NCBI GenBank assembly: GCA_016716065.1
Contig: JADJXA010000003.1
Span: 434,001 to 498,000, forward strand
Length of the DNA: 64,000 bases
Direction: 5' to 3'
DNA from: Candidatus Leptovillus gracilis
GTDB taxonomy: Bacteria > Chloroflexota > Anaerolineae > Promineifilales > Promineifilaceae
In this document: positions 33,608 through 42,118 of the stretch, in pieces
How positions within the stretch are numbered: the stretch's first letter is position 1
How the letters are laid out: each line of letters starts with the position of its first letter
Made by a program: the position numbers and the translations under genes
The notes under the pieces: generated by a model
The model's database searches: none
Told to the model about the DNA's origin: nothing
Seen by the model: the letters and a program-made list of their open reading frames with translations, nothing else

Positions 33608-35618
33608 GTAACCTTAACTCCTGGGCAACGGCCGTAACAAAATCGAACAGTTGCGTAAACAGCACAGACAAAATGTAGCCTGTCAGCACAAACAGGGCCA
33701 TGGTGAACAGCGTCAGCAGCACGTTGCGCACCGTCTCGGAAAAGGTGTAGTTGTGAACTTCCTTGACCATGATAAACAGCATGATCCCCACCCACAGCCA
33801 CATCAGATTCAGCGAAAAGGTGTAGAGAAAAATCTCGTTCAGGGTGAGGATGTTGGTGAGCAGGGCGATGGGCAGCATGAACAGCGCATAGGGGAACAGG
33901 CTGTACGCCGTGCCGATGACCACATCGCGCACGCGCCCTTCGCCATCGCTGATGGTGGAGACCAGGTAATTGGCCGCATTCCACAAAAACAGCAGCACGG
34001 CCGTATACGCAATCACATCCGCCACGCGAATATCCGCCAGGTTGCTGTAAGGATTAAAGACAAAGGCGGTGACATAGGCCGCCAGCACCCGCGCCCCAAT
34101 CACCCAGGCGTACAACAGCAGGGCAAAGGGCAGGCTGCCGCGCAAATCATGTTTGATGTAGTAAAAGCTGTCGGCCGGCTGCCGGATGAAGCGGAACAGA
34201 AAGACAAAATCATCCACCAGCCGGAAGCGGCGCAAGCCCCGCAGCCAGGCGCGCGCCGGATCAAACCAGCGGCGGCGGCGCTCCAGATGGTTGACAGTCT
34301 GATAAACAATCCCCAGCGCCAGCAGCCCCATGAGGGCCGGGGAGAGATATTGTTGCAGCACCTCGTTGCGCAGTTCCCAAAACGCCTCGGAGTAACCGCT
34401 GCGGTCTTCGGCGTAGCGGTAGATGGTCAGGGCGTCGGCGTAGGCGCGTTCTTTGTAGTAGGCGTCGGCGATAGCCTGGTAGGCCATGATGAAGGAGCCG
34501 TTGTGGGTGAGGACCTCTTCAAAGTAGGGTTTGGCCTCGCTGTAGAAGCCATCCACGTAGAGGCGCACGCCTTCGTGGACGCGCCGAGCGAAGGCGGTGG
34601 TCTGGTAGACGATGAGGGCGTTTTTGTCTTTGTCCAGGATGTAGATGACGTCGTTGTGGCGGGCAACGGCCGTTGGATTACGCAGTGTGCCCAGCCGTTG
34701 GTCGCCGCTATCTTTGGCGCCAAAGAGGAAGAGCAGCGTGCCATTCAGGTCGTATTCAAAGATAACGCCGTCGGCGGCAACGGCCGTTATCAGCCCCGTC
34801 TCGCTCACGTGAATATCGCGGAAAGCGGTGGAGTCAAACGTCTCCGGGAAGATGTTCTTGCCGGAGATGGCGAAGCGGCGGATGCTCTGCCACCTTTCGG
34901 CGCCGGCGGTGATGGTGAAAATCAAACCCTGGTGGTCAATCGCCAGGTTAGACGGCGAAGCGGCCTCGTTTTTGATGAACTGATCAAGCTGCTCCTCGGT
35001 CAGAAAGAGGCGCTGCAAAATCATCTTCAGCGACATGCTGGCCGCGTTGGGGCCAAAGTAGCCAATGAAGGCGCCGTTGGTGTTCATCTGTACCAGCCCA
35101 TTCACCGAGCCTTCGCTGACGATATACAGATTTTGCCGGGCGTCTACGGCGATTTTGCGCGGCAAAAACTGGCGATTGCGGCCAAACAGGGGTTCAGACG
35201 GCCGGCCAAACTGCTTTAGGACGTTGCCCTCAGCGTCGAAAATGACAATGGCGTCCTGCCCGGCGTCGGTCACGTAGACCACGCCGTCGGCGTCTACAAA
35301 CAGGCCGGTGGGCTTTTGCAGCACCGCTTCACCCAGAACGGCGGCGATGTTGAATTGGGAATCCAGGCGGAGGATACGGCCGTTGCCCGTATCGGCCACG
35401 TAGATCACCCCCTCCGGCGTGATGAACATGTCTTCCGCGCCGGAGATGGGCAGATCAATCTCCGCCAGCGGGGTGTAGGCGTCTTGGGTCATCACCAGCC
35501 AGCCGTTTGGCCCCCAGGCCCAGGTGGTGTAGGGGGTTTGGGCTTGCGCCTGGGTGGGCACGGCCGTTAGCGCCAGCAGCGCGATGAGGCACAGGAGCAG
35601 AACCAACCGCTTCATCAT
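33600..35618 (-). CDS. Exported NHL beta-propeller fused to a YIP1-like membrane domain
   Basis: A 672-residue protein: signal peptide (MMKRLVLLLCLIALLALTAV), NHL-type propeller (about 25-390; blades such as DMFITPEGVIYVADTGNGRI and GLFVDADGVVYVTDAGQDAI), a TPR-like helical stretch (about 395-460), then a C-terminal region with six or seven hydrophobic segments like YIP1-family proteins. The ATG at 35618 overlaps the upstream permease stop (ATGA), which settles the start. Such proteins recur beside DUF5696 and long solute-binding proteins, suggesting one uptake machine. The propeller probably faces outward. No enzyme motif is seen. Confidence 0.75.
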   Translation of the reverse strand: MMKRLVLLLCLIALLALTAVPTQAQAQTPYTTWAWGPNGWLVMTQDAYTPLAEIDLPISGAEDMFITPEGVIYVADTGNGRILRLDSQFNIAAVLGEAVLQKPTGLFVDADGVVYVTDAGQDAIVIFDAEGNVLKQFGRPSEPLFGRNRQFLPRKIAVDARQNLYIVSEGSVNGLVQMNTNGAFIGYFGPNAASMSLKMILQRLFLTEEQLDQFIKNEAASPSNLAIDHQGLIFTITAGAERWQSIRRFAISGKNIFPETFDSTAFRDIHVSETGLITAVAADGVIFEYDLNGTLLFLFGAKDSGDQRLGTLRNPTAVARHNDVIYILDKDKNALIVYQTTAFARRVHEGVRLYVDGFYSEAKPYFEEVLTHNGSFIMAYQAIADAYYKERAYADALTIYRYAEDRSGYSEAFWELRNEVLQQYLSPALMGLLALGIVYQTVNHLERRRRWFDPARAWLRGLRRFRLVDDFVFLFRFIRQPADSFYYIKHDLRGSLPFALLLYAWVIGARVLAAYVTAFVFNPYSNLADIRVADVIAYTAVLLFLWNAANYLVSTISDGEGRVRDVVIGTAYSLFPYALFMLPIALLTNILTLNEIFLYTFSLNLMWLWVGIMLFIMVKEVHNYTFSETVRNVLLTLFTMALFVLTGYILSVLFTQLFDFVTAVAQELRLRG

Positions 35619-36526
35619 TTCAACCCTGAATGCGACATGGTACTCATCACCTGGTTTTGCAGGATGAGAAAGATGATCAGATTGGGCACAAACATAATCA
35701 GCGTGGCGGCGGCGGCCATGCCCTGCCCGGCGACGGCATTGGCCCCGGCCGCTGTCGTTGTCAGAGTATTCAGGTAGAAAGCGAAGGTTTTCAGGCTTTC
35801 GCTGTTGACGTACAGGGTGGAAATTTCGGCATTGTTCCACGTCGCCTGGAAAGTCAGAATGGCGATAGTGGCGATGGCCGGTTTGATCATCGGTAAAATG
35901 ATGCGCCAGTAAATCGCCACGTCCGACGCGCCATCAATTTGCGCCGCCTCCACCACCTCGTCGGGGATGCCATCAATGAACTGCTTGATGAGAAACAGCC
36001 CCACCGGAATGGCTAAGGCGGGCAAAATGTGGACCCAAAAAGTGTCTATCAGGTTGAGTCGTTCGATGATGAGAAAACGCGGGATGGTGACGGCGATAGG
36101 CACAAACATTAGGGCGACGGTATTGATGGCGAACAGGATTTTTTTGAGCTTGAATTTCTTTTTGGACAGGGCGTAAGCGGCCGTCGTGGAGACGGCAATC
36201 GAAGCAGCGATGGTGATGAGGGTGATCAGGATGCTGTTGAACAGATACCGGCTCACCGGCACGCCCGCGACAGACATGCGGGCGAACAGGTCGCTGAAAT
36301 TTTTGGTGGTGGGATTGGTCACCAGGAAGCGAGGTGGATAGGCGAATAGTTCATCCGGCGGCTTGAAGGCGTGGGAAAAGACAAAGACAATGGGCAGCAG
36401 CATAAACAGCACCAGCGGCGTCAGGATCACGTAAAACTTGATCTGGCTGGTGTGAAAGCCTTTGGGGTTAATCCCGCTGTTGTAGATGCCGGAATACCGG
36501 CTGCTGGTTCGTCGTTTGCGTTTCAT
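35615..36526 (-). CDS. Carbohydrate ABC-transporter permease, MalG type (first pair)
   Basis: A 303-residue permease with six helices and the EAA loop VVEAAQIDGASDVAIYWRII. It starts at the ATG at 36526 with a basic leader (MKRKRRTSSRYSG); codons further upstream would cross the GC-rich hairpin at 36538-36566. It is separated from its MalF partner only by that hairpin and overlaps the NHL-YIP1 start by 4 bases. Confidence 0.9.
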   Translation of the reverse strand: MKRKRRTSSRYSGIYNSGINPKGFHTSQIKFYVILTPLVLFMLLPIVFVFSHAFKPPDELFAYPPRFLVTNPTTKNFSDLFARMSVAGVPVSRYLFNSILITLITIAASIAVSTTAAYALSKKKFKLKKILFAINTVALMFVPIAVTIPRFLIIERLNLIDTFWVHILPALAIPVGLFLIKQFIDGIPDEVVEAAQIDGASDVAIYWRIILPMIKPAIATIAILTFQATWNNAEISTLYVNSESLKTFAFYLNTLTTTAAGANAVAGQGMAAAATLIMFVPNLIIFLILQNQVMSTMSHSGLK

Positions 36527-36537
36527 TCGTACTACCT

Positions 36538-36566
36538 GGGAGCGCGGGCGGGACGCCCGCGCTCCC
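36538..36566. repeat. GC-rich hairpin between the two permease genes
   Basis: Perfect 12-bp arms GGGAGCGCGGGC (36538-36549) and GCCCGCGCTCCC (36555-36566), loop GGGAC. The same word family opens and closes the tandem repeat at 60966-61175, so this is a dispersed repeat inserted between co-transcribed genes. It may also adjust relative expression of the two permeases. Confidence 0.7.
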
Positions 36567-36567
36567 G

Positions 36568-37509
36568 TCAATCATTGCTGCCGAACAGGCGGTTGGCGAA
36601 GCGGGAGAAGAACAAGACCATCAGCAGCAGCACCACGGAAACGGCCGCTGCATAGCCCATCTCATAGCGCAAAAAGCCAAAATCCTCAATGTGGTTCACA
36701 ATCAACTGCCCGGCGTACTGCGGCGTTGGGTTGACCCCCGACAGCGTGACGCCAATCGCCCCGGCCTGAAATGTGCCCACAATCGCCATCACCGCGCCAA
36801 ACAACATCTGCGGCTTCATCGAAGGGATGGTGATGTGAATGATCTCCTGAAAGCGGTTACTGATGCCATCCAGGCTGCCCGCCTCGTACAATTCCGGGCT
36901 AATCTCCAGAATACCGGCCAGCATCGCCAGAAAACCGACGCCCATGCTGCTCCACAGGGTAACAAAAATCATGATGGTCATCAGGTATTGCGGCGATTGC
37001 AGCCATTGGACCGGTTCCTGAATGAGACCTGACTGCAACAGGTAGCTGTTCAGGTAGCCGTTTTGATCGCCGCTGAACAGGGTTTTCCAGACGACGGCCA
37101 TGGCAACGGCCGTTGTCATCGAGGGCGAGTACAAAATCAGCGCCAGGATGGTGCGCGGCGCTTGCGGCAGTTGCGCCAACATCCAGGCCAGCATAAAAGC
37201 CATCACATAGCCACCCGGCCCCACAATCACGGCAAACCGGATGGTGTTGGGCAGCACGTAGCGCATAAACACATCATCCTGCGTCAGCAGCGTGATGTAA
37301 TTGCGCAGGCCGTTAAACGTCGGCGGCTGGATGGTGTCGAAAAAGGTAAACGACAACCCAAACGCCACCAACACCGGCACAACGATGAAGATGGTGAACA
37401 TGAGCGCATAGGGCAGCACAAAGGCATAGGCGTTGCCTTCTCTGCTCGCCCAACGCCGGATTTTAGACGGCCGTTCTTCCACCTCGTCGTGTATTATCGC
37501 CCCATCCAT
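36568..37509 (-). CDS. Sugar ABC-transporter permease, MalF type (first pair)
   Basis: A 313-residue permease: YAFVLPYALMFTIFIVVPVL at the first helix, six segments in all, and the EAA loop YEAGSLDGISNRFQEIIHIT. It overlaps the end of the long solute-binding protein gene by 16 bases, tying it to that binding protein. The C-terminus (SRFANRLFGSND) ends two bases before the GC-rich hairpin. Confidence 0.92.
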   Translation of the reverse strand: MDGAIIHDEVEERPSKIRRWASREGNAYAFVLPYALMFTIFIVVPVLVAFGLSFTFFDTIQPPTFNGLRNYITLLTQDDVFMRYVLPNTIRFAVIVGPGGYVMAFMLAWMLAQLPQAPRTILALILYSPSMTTAVAMAVVWKTLFSGDQNGYLNSYLLQSGLIQEPVQWLQSPQYLMTIMIFVTLWSSMGVGFLAMLAGILEISPELYEAGSLDGISNRFQEIIHITIPSMKPQMLFGAVMAIVGTFQAGAIGVTLSGVNPTPQYAGQLIVNHIEDFGFLRYEMGYAAAVSVVLLLMVLFFSRFANRLFGSND

Positions 37510-40373
37510 TGCTCTATCGTCTCCACCGTCGGAATTTTGAACTCGCGCACCACCACCCCATTTTCCAGATAACCAAACTCCTCCATTTTGCGGCTGATTT
37601 CCCGGTTGATCAACGTCACGGAACTGTCTACCGCCACGCGCGGATTCACGCCATCAAAAACAATGCGGTTCCAGGCGTTGCTCAATTCCCGCTCCTGCAT
37701 ATAGCTGCCCGGCAGCTTCACCGGCTCTTGCAGCCATTCCCACTGCGCCAAAATCACCTCTTTGTGCGCCTCCGGGATGGGCGAATAGGCAAACGCCGCC
37801 AGATTGGCCGAATTCCACAGATATTCCAGCCCATAATTCAAAATCAACTGCTGCTGAAAATCTACCTGCGTCGGCGTAGACATCCACCACTTCATAAATT
37901 CCCACGCCTCATCCGGCCGGTCGGTGCTGGCGAACATAATGCCCGACTGCGCCGAGCCGGTGGCATAGCGGTACTGGCGCCCATCGGCCAGCACGGTGGC
38001 CGGGTAGAGATCTATCTCCCACAAACTGGCGATTTCCGGCGCGGCCGTGAGCAGCTTGAGATAGTCTACAAAGTTAGACACGCCAATCGGCAGGCTGCCA
38101 TAGCGGAAACTGTCGTAAAAGCTAGATGTGGTCAGCGGCATCCCATAAATGGTGAAGCTCTCGGCCATGAATCTGATAGCCGCGATGGCCTCTTCGCTTT
38201 CCAGACCGGTGGCAAAGCCGTCGGCGCTGTACAGATTTGCCCCGTGATTAAACAGGTAGGGGGCGGTCATCAGGTACGGTTTACTGCCGCTGCCGGCCGA
38301 AAGCGGCGTGTTGTAGTTCAGGCCATAGCGCTGCAACTCCGGCAAAATGGCAATCACCTCATCCCAGGTTTGCGGAACCGGCAGCCCCAACGACTCCATG
38401 ATGTCGCGCCGGTAAAATGTCACCCAAAAATCTTGCGTTTCCGGGATGGCGTAAACAGAATCGTTGATGACGTAGCTCAGAAGCGCGCCAGGGGCGTAGA
38501 TGCCGATGAATTCATCGAAGTCGTCGAAGGCGCGTAAATCTTGCAGGGCGTTGCGAATGGCGAGTTCGTAAGGCACGTTGGTACTGACGCCCAGGGCCAC
38601 GTCGGGCTGGATGCCGGCGGCGTTAGCCAGCACCAGCTTGGATTCATCGGGCATGATGGAGAATTTCACCCGAATGCCCGTTTCGGCGGTGAAGGTTTCG
38701 TCGGTGATGAGCTGCATCAAATCCACATATTGGCGCGGCCGGTTAACCCAAACCTCCAGCTCGTCTTCGGCCGCGCCGATGGATTGATATGGGTTGGGGC
38801 GGAAGGAGGAAGCAAAGCGTTTGACCCCTTCGACAAAGGCATCCAGGAGCGATGTCTCCACCGGCGGCGGCGGGGTATCGGGGGAGTGGATGTAGAGTTT
38901 GTCCAGCGCCAGGGGTTGGCTTTGCAGGGCGGGCAGCAGGCTGCCCAGCAGTTGGGCGGCCGAGCCTGTACCTTCGGAGAAGCGGTTCAGGCGCATGGGG
39001 ATTTTGTCGGGTTCCTGGGCCAGGAAGCGGATGTTGTCTATCGCCATCTGGTAGGCCAGGATTTCGGGGGAGCCGCCGGCGGGGTAAACGGCCGTTAACC
39101 CTGCCAGGTCCACCGCCAGATCATCGGCAATGGCGTTTAGCTGCGCCTCGATGTCCGGGATGTAATCGGCAATGACCCATTCCTTGAACGGATCGGCCTG
39201 ATTGCCGGTCAGCTTTTTAATCTCCAACGACAGGGTGTTGATGTCTAGCAGCACCTTCTGAATTTTTTCGATGGCCGCGCCGTAGGGGGCTTGCGTCGCT
39301 TCGATGCCCAAGACGTTGACCCCCTGGCGCAGATAGATGGCGTAAGGCGTCTCGCCGCCCAGGGTGACGTTATGCCAATCGGCGCTGTAGGGGAAGGGGA
39401 CGGCGTTTAACTCGTCGAACAGTACCTCGTCGTTGAGGGTGATGCGCCGGAAGGTGGTGAAGTTGTTTTTGCTGTTTTGCAGCGCCCGCAGGGTGATGTG
39501 ATACAAGCCATCTTCGGGCACGGCAAATTCGTAATAAACGGCCGTGCCGCTTTGCTTCCAACTTTCGCCGCCCAGCGTGTTGAGCAGCAGTTGGTAGGTG
39601 TCGTAAGGGGTTACGGCCAGGCTGCGGTTGTTAGTGGGGCGCACGGCCGTGCTGTTTTTGTAGGTCGGGAATTCCGCTTCCAATTCCAGCAGCACGCCCG
39701 ACGAAGCGGCGGCGGGGTTGGCCTGTTGGTACTGGCTGTAGGTGGGGTAGGGGGCAAACGGTTCCAAGACGATGCTGCCCAGCAGCATCGTCTCGGCCGT
39801 CAGGGTAAATTCAAATTGGCGTTCTCCGGCCGTCAGGGGAAATTGCAGCGGGTAGGGCTGGCGGAAATTGGCGTCGCGCACGGCCGTTGCCGTCCAGCGC
39901 AGCAATCGTTCTTGCCGGATGAGCGCCTGGTTGCCATAGCGGTCCAGTGGAAACTCATCGGCGGTGTTGGTGTAGAAAATGGGGAAAACAATGCGCTGCG
40001 CTTCCGGGGAGGGGAACTGCCCATCTACCCGCAGTTGGCCTTCGGGCGGGTTGATGAAGGAATCAAGTGCGGCTGTGTCGAAGCTGATGGTGTAGAGGCT
40101 GTCGGTGGGGATAACGGCCGTAAACGTCACCACATCACCGGCGGCCAACTGCACGGTCGGCTGGCCATATGCCCGCGCCAATGGATGGTCGCTGAGGGGC
40201 CGGCCAAAAGCGTCGGCCTGAATCGCCACCATCCCGGATGGGATCTGGCGGGGCAACACGGACGCCGGGTGCGCCGGACGCCCGGCAGCCTGCGCCGAAG
40301 CGGGCGCGCCCGCCAACAGCAACACCACCACCAGACCAGCCAGCCGGACAATTCGGGCAAACATTGGAAACAT
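37494..40373 (-). CDS. Very long solute-binding protein with large N-terminal extension
   Basis: A protein of about 959 residues, twice the usual size. After a signal peptide (IVRLAGLVVVLLLAGAPASA), roughly 30-510 holds beta-sandwich-like, CBM-resembling modules (YYEFAVPEDGLYHITLRALQ is typical) and a helical spacer. The C-terminal 430 residues are an extracellular sugar-binding protein (LEVWVNRPRQYVDLMQ, TWDEVIAILPELQRYG, RPDEAWEFMKWWMS). There is no lipobox. The ATG at 40373 is favoured because upstream codons fall in the hairpin at 40385-40424; a start 3 codons later is possible. It probably holds oligosaccharides for the first permease pair, whose gene overlaps it by 16 bases. Confidence 0.8.
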   Translation of the reverse strand: MFPMFARIVRLAGLVVVLLLAGAPASAQAAGRPAHPASVLPRQIPSGMVAIQADAFGRPLSDHPLARAYGQPTVQLAAGDVVTFTAVIPTDSLYTISFDTAALDSFINPPEGQLRVDGQFPSPEAQRIVFPIFYTNTADEFPLDRYGNQALIRQERLLRWTATAVRDANFRQPYPLQFPLTAGERQFEFTLTAETMLLGSIVLEPFAPYPTYSQYQQANPAAASSGVLLELEAEFPTYKNSTAVRPTNNRSLAVTPYDTYQLLLNTLGGESWKQSGTAVYYEFAVPEDGLYHITLRALQNSKNNFTTFRRITLNDEVLFDELNAVPFPYSADWHNVTLGGETPYAIYLRQGVNVLGIEATQAPYGAAIEKIQKVLLDINTLSLEIKKLTGNQADPFKEWVIADYIPDIEAQLNAIADDLAVDLAGLTAVYPAGGSPEILAYQMAIDNIRFLAQEPDKIPMRLNRFSEGTGSAAQLLGSLLPALQSQPLALDKLYIHSPDTPPPPVETSLLDAFVEGVKRFASSFRPNPYQSIGAAEDELEVWVNRPRQYVDLMQLITDETFTAETGIRVKFSIMPDESKLVLANAAGIQPDVALGVSTNVPYELAIRNALQDLRAFDDFDEFIGIYAPGALLSYVINDSVYAIPETQDFWVTFYRRDIMESLGLPVPQTWDEVIAILPELQRYGLNYNTPLSAGSGSKPYLMTAPYLFNHGANLYSADGFATGLESEEAIAAIRFMAESFTIYGMPLTTSSFYDSFRYGSLPIGVSNFVDYLKLLTAAPEIASLWEIDLYPATVLADGRQYRYATGSAQSGIMFASTDRPDEAWEFMKWWMSTPTQVDFQQQLILNYGLEYLWNSANLAAFAYSPIPEAHKEVILAQWEWLQEPVKLPGSYMQERELSNAWNRIVFDGVNPRVAVDSSVTLINREISRKMEEFGYLENGVVVREFKIPTVETIEQWMGR

Positions 40374-40384
40374 GGGCGGAAGAA

Positions 40385-40424
40385 GGCAGGTTGTTCGTTG
40401 CTTTTCAGCAACGAACAACCTGCC
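40385..40424 (-). promoter_or_regulatory. Perfect hairpin between the two solute-binding protein genes
   Basis: 17-bp arms GGCAGGTTGTTCGTTGC and GCAACGAACAACCTGCC with a 6-nt loop, starting 8 bases past the stop of the lipoprotein gene and ending 12 bases before the next start. There is no U-tract. Stem-loops here are known (malE-malF) to protect the binding-protein mRNA and lower expression of downstream genes. Confidence 0.6.
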
Positions 40425-40432
40425 TGACTAAC

Positions 40433-41929
40433 TTACTGATTCATTTCCGCCGCGGCGTCGGCCAGAATTTGATTGGCGAACTCTTCCAGTTGCGCGGAGT
40501 AGTCCTCGAATTTGTAACGGCCGTCGTTGGCAAAGTTGAACATAAACCATATATTCACATCCAGGTCTTCGCCGACGTCAATGCCGGGCTTGCCTTCAAA
40601 GCGTGCATTGATGTAACCTGGCACAATCTTTGCCAGTGATTCGATCATGCTGTTGTCCAGGTTGTCCAGGGCCGCCAGAATGCCCGGTTTGTCCACAAAC
40701 TGCTTGTACAGTTCCAGGGAGGCGTCGTCCAGGGCCACTGGCATCTTGGGCGCGGAATCCATGGCTGCGGCCAGTTCCGCTTCTTTGGCGTAGGCGGCGG
40801 AAGAAAAGGTCATCCATTTGGCAAAGTTGTACGCTTCTTCCAGATTGGCGGCCGTCTGGGAGACTACAATCACGTCGGCGACCAACGCCTGGTTGCCGCC
40901 GGGAATGCCGATGAAGTCCCAGTCGAAGGTGGCGTTTTGCACGTAGTTGGGTACAGACCAGGAGGCGTCCCAACGCATCCCTACTTCCTGGTTCAGGAAC
41001 AGTTCCCATGGGCCTGTGGCTGTGAAGTTGGTTAGCTGCTCTTCAGACAGCCCTTGCCAGGTGTATTGCTGCATTTCGCCCGCTTTGGCGACGGCCTCTT
41101 TGAAGGCAGCCGAGTTGTAATTCATCTTTTCGCCGTCAAAGCTGAACCATTTCAGGTTGGGGTCCTGGGTGTTGGCGTACCAACCCATCACAAATTCCAT
41201 CTCGTCCAGGCCGAGTACGCCCTGAGGGATGTTGCTGAGGGAGGTAACGGCCGTTTCAAACTCTTCCACCGAGAAGCCATACGCCGGGGCATCCAGGTTG
41301 GCCGCTTCGTACAAGTCGTTGTTGACAAAGTACCCCATCACAAATTGGGCGGCCGGCAAGCCAAGCACCTGCCCGGAGTAGGTGAAGGCGTCCTTTAACA
41401 CCTGCGGCACGTTGGCCCAATCGGCGTCGTTTTCTACAAAGGGAGTCAGGTCGGCCAGCCAGCCATTTTGCACATACAGAGGCACATTGTTCGCCATAAA
41501 CACGTCTGGCAGCTCCCCTTTGGCGGCGTAAGAGGTCAGCACAGCGTCCCAACCACCTTCGGCCGACATATCCACAAACTCCACCGTGACGTGGGGATTG
41601 GCCTCACTGTAAGCCTGCACCATCTGGCGCTGGATGTTGTTTTCTTCTTCCGTGCCCAGGTTCCAGTTGGCGTACCGCAGCGTCACCGGTTCCATCTCGG
41701 CGGTGGCGGGTTCTTCAGCCGCCGGTTCTTCAGTCGGCGCGGGTTCTTCAGCGGCAGGTTCTTCCGTGGGCGCAGGTTCTTCCGCCGCCGGTTCTGCGAC
41801 AACTTCTTCTTGCGCCGGCGCGTCAGCCATCGGTTCTTCGGTAGTGGTAGTGGTGGCGGTGCCGCCACAGGCCGCCAGGGCCGCCAGCAATAAAACAAGC
41901 AATAAAAAGCGAATGGTCATACTCTTCAT
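40433..41929 (-). CDS. Sugar ABC-transporter solute-binding lipoprotein
   Basis: A 498-residue family-1 extracellular binding protein: lipobox LAAC at about residue 21, then a repetitive acidic Pro/Glu linker (AEEPAPTEEPAAEEPA units, about 30-75) that should hold it away from the membrane, then the two-lobed domain (VTLRYANWNLGTEEENNIQR, GELPDVFMANN, GLPAAQFVMGYFVNNDLYEA). GAGGAG 8 bases before the ATG at 41929 fixes the start. It is the first gene of the transporter operon and probably serves one of the two permease pairs. The ligand is unknown; the context suggests a beta-gluco-oligosaccharide. Confidence 0.92.
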   Translation of the reverse strand: MKSMTIRFLLLVLLLAALAACGGTATTTTTEEPMADAPAQEEVVAEPAAEEPAPTEEPAAEEPAPTEEPAAEEPATAEMEPVTLRYANWNLGTEEENNIQRQMVQAYSEANPHVTVEFVDMSAEGGWDAVLTSYAAKGELPDVFMANNVPLYVQNGWLADLTPFVENDADWANVPQVLKDAFTYSGQVLGLPAAQFVMGYFVNNDLYEAANLDAPAYGFSVEEFETAVTSLSNIPQGVLGLDEMEFVMGWYANTQDPNLKWFSFDGEKMNYNSAAFKEAVAKAGEMQQYTWQGLSEEQLTNFTATGPWELFLNQEVGMRWDASWSVPNYVQNATFDWDFIGIPGGNQALVADVIVVSQTAANLEEAYNFAKWMTFSSAAYAKEAELAAAMDSAPKMPVALDDASLELYKQFVDKPGILAALDNLDNSMIESLAKIVPGYINARFEGKPGIDVGEDLDVNIWFMFNFANDGRYKFEDYSAQLEEFANQILADAAAEMNQ

Positions 41930-42009
41930 GTCTTAATCTCCTCAAGATTGTTCATTGACTTGTTAATAAAATGCGTTGCGTTTCACCCTCTTTCGATAGA
42001 CGCCTCCTT

Positions 42010-42118
42010 TTTAGGATTTCACCACGGAGGCACGGAGAACACGGAGATGGTATCAGTTTAATCTCTATGTTCCTTCGGTTGTACTCAGGACAAGCCTTTG
42101 TGTCTCCGTGGTAAGCAG
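42010..42118 (+). repeat. Dispersed intergenic repeat, copy C
   Basis: Inverted-end version: TTCACCACGGAGGCACGGAG at one end and TGTGTCTCCGTGGTAAGCAG at the other, reaching almost to the GH94 stop. It occupies most of the space between the GH94 gene and the transporter operon. Confidence 0.65.

Noticed and set aside
41695..41795. Repeated GTTCTTC-type units, considered as tandem noncoding repeat
   Set aside because: They encode the Pro/Glu-rich linker of the binding lipoprotein in frame.
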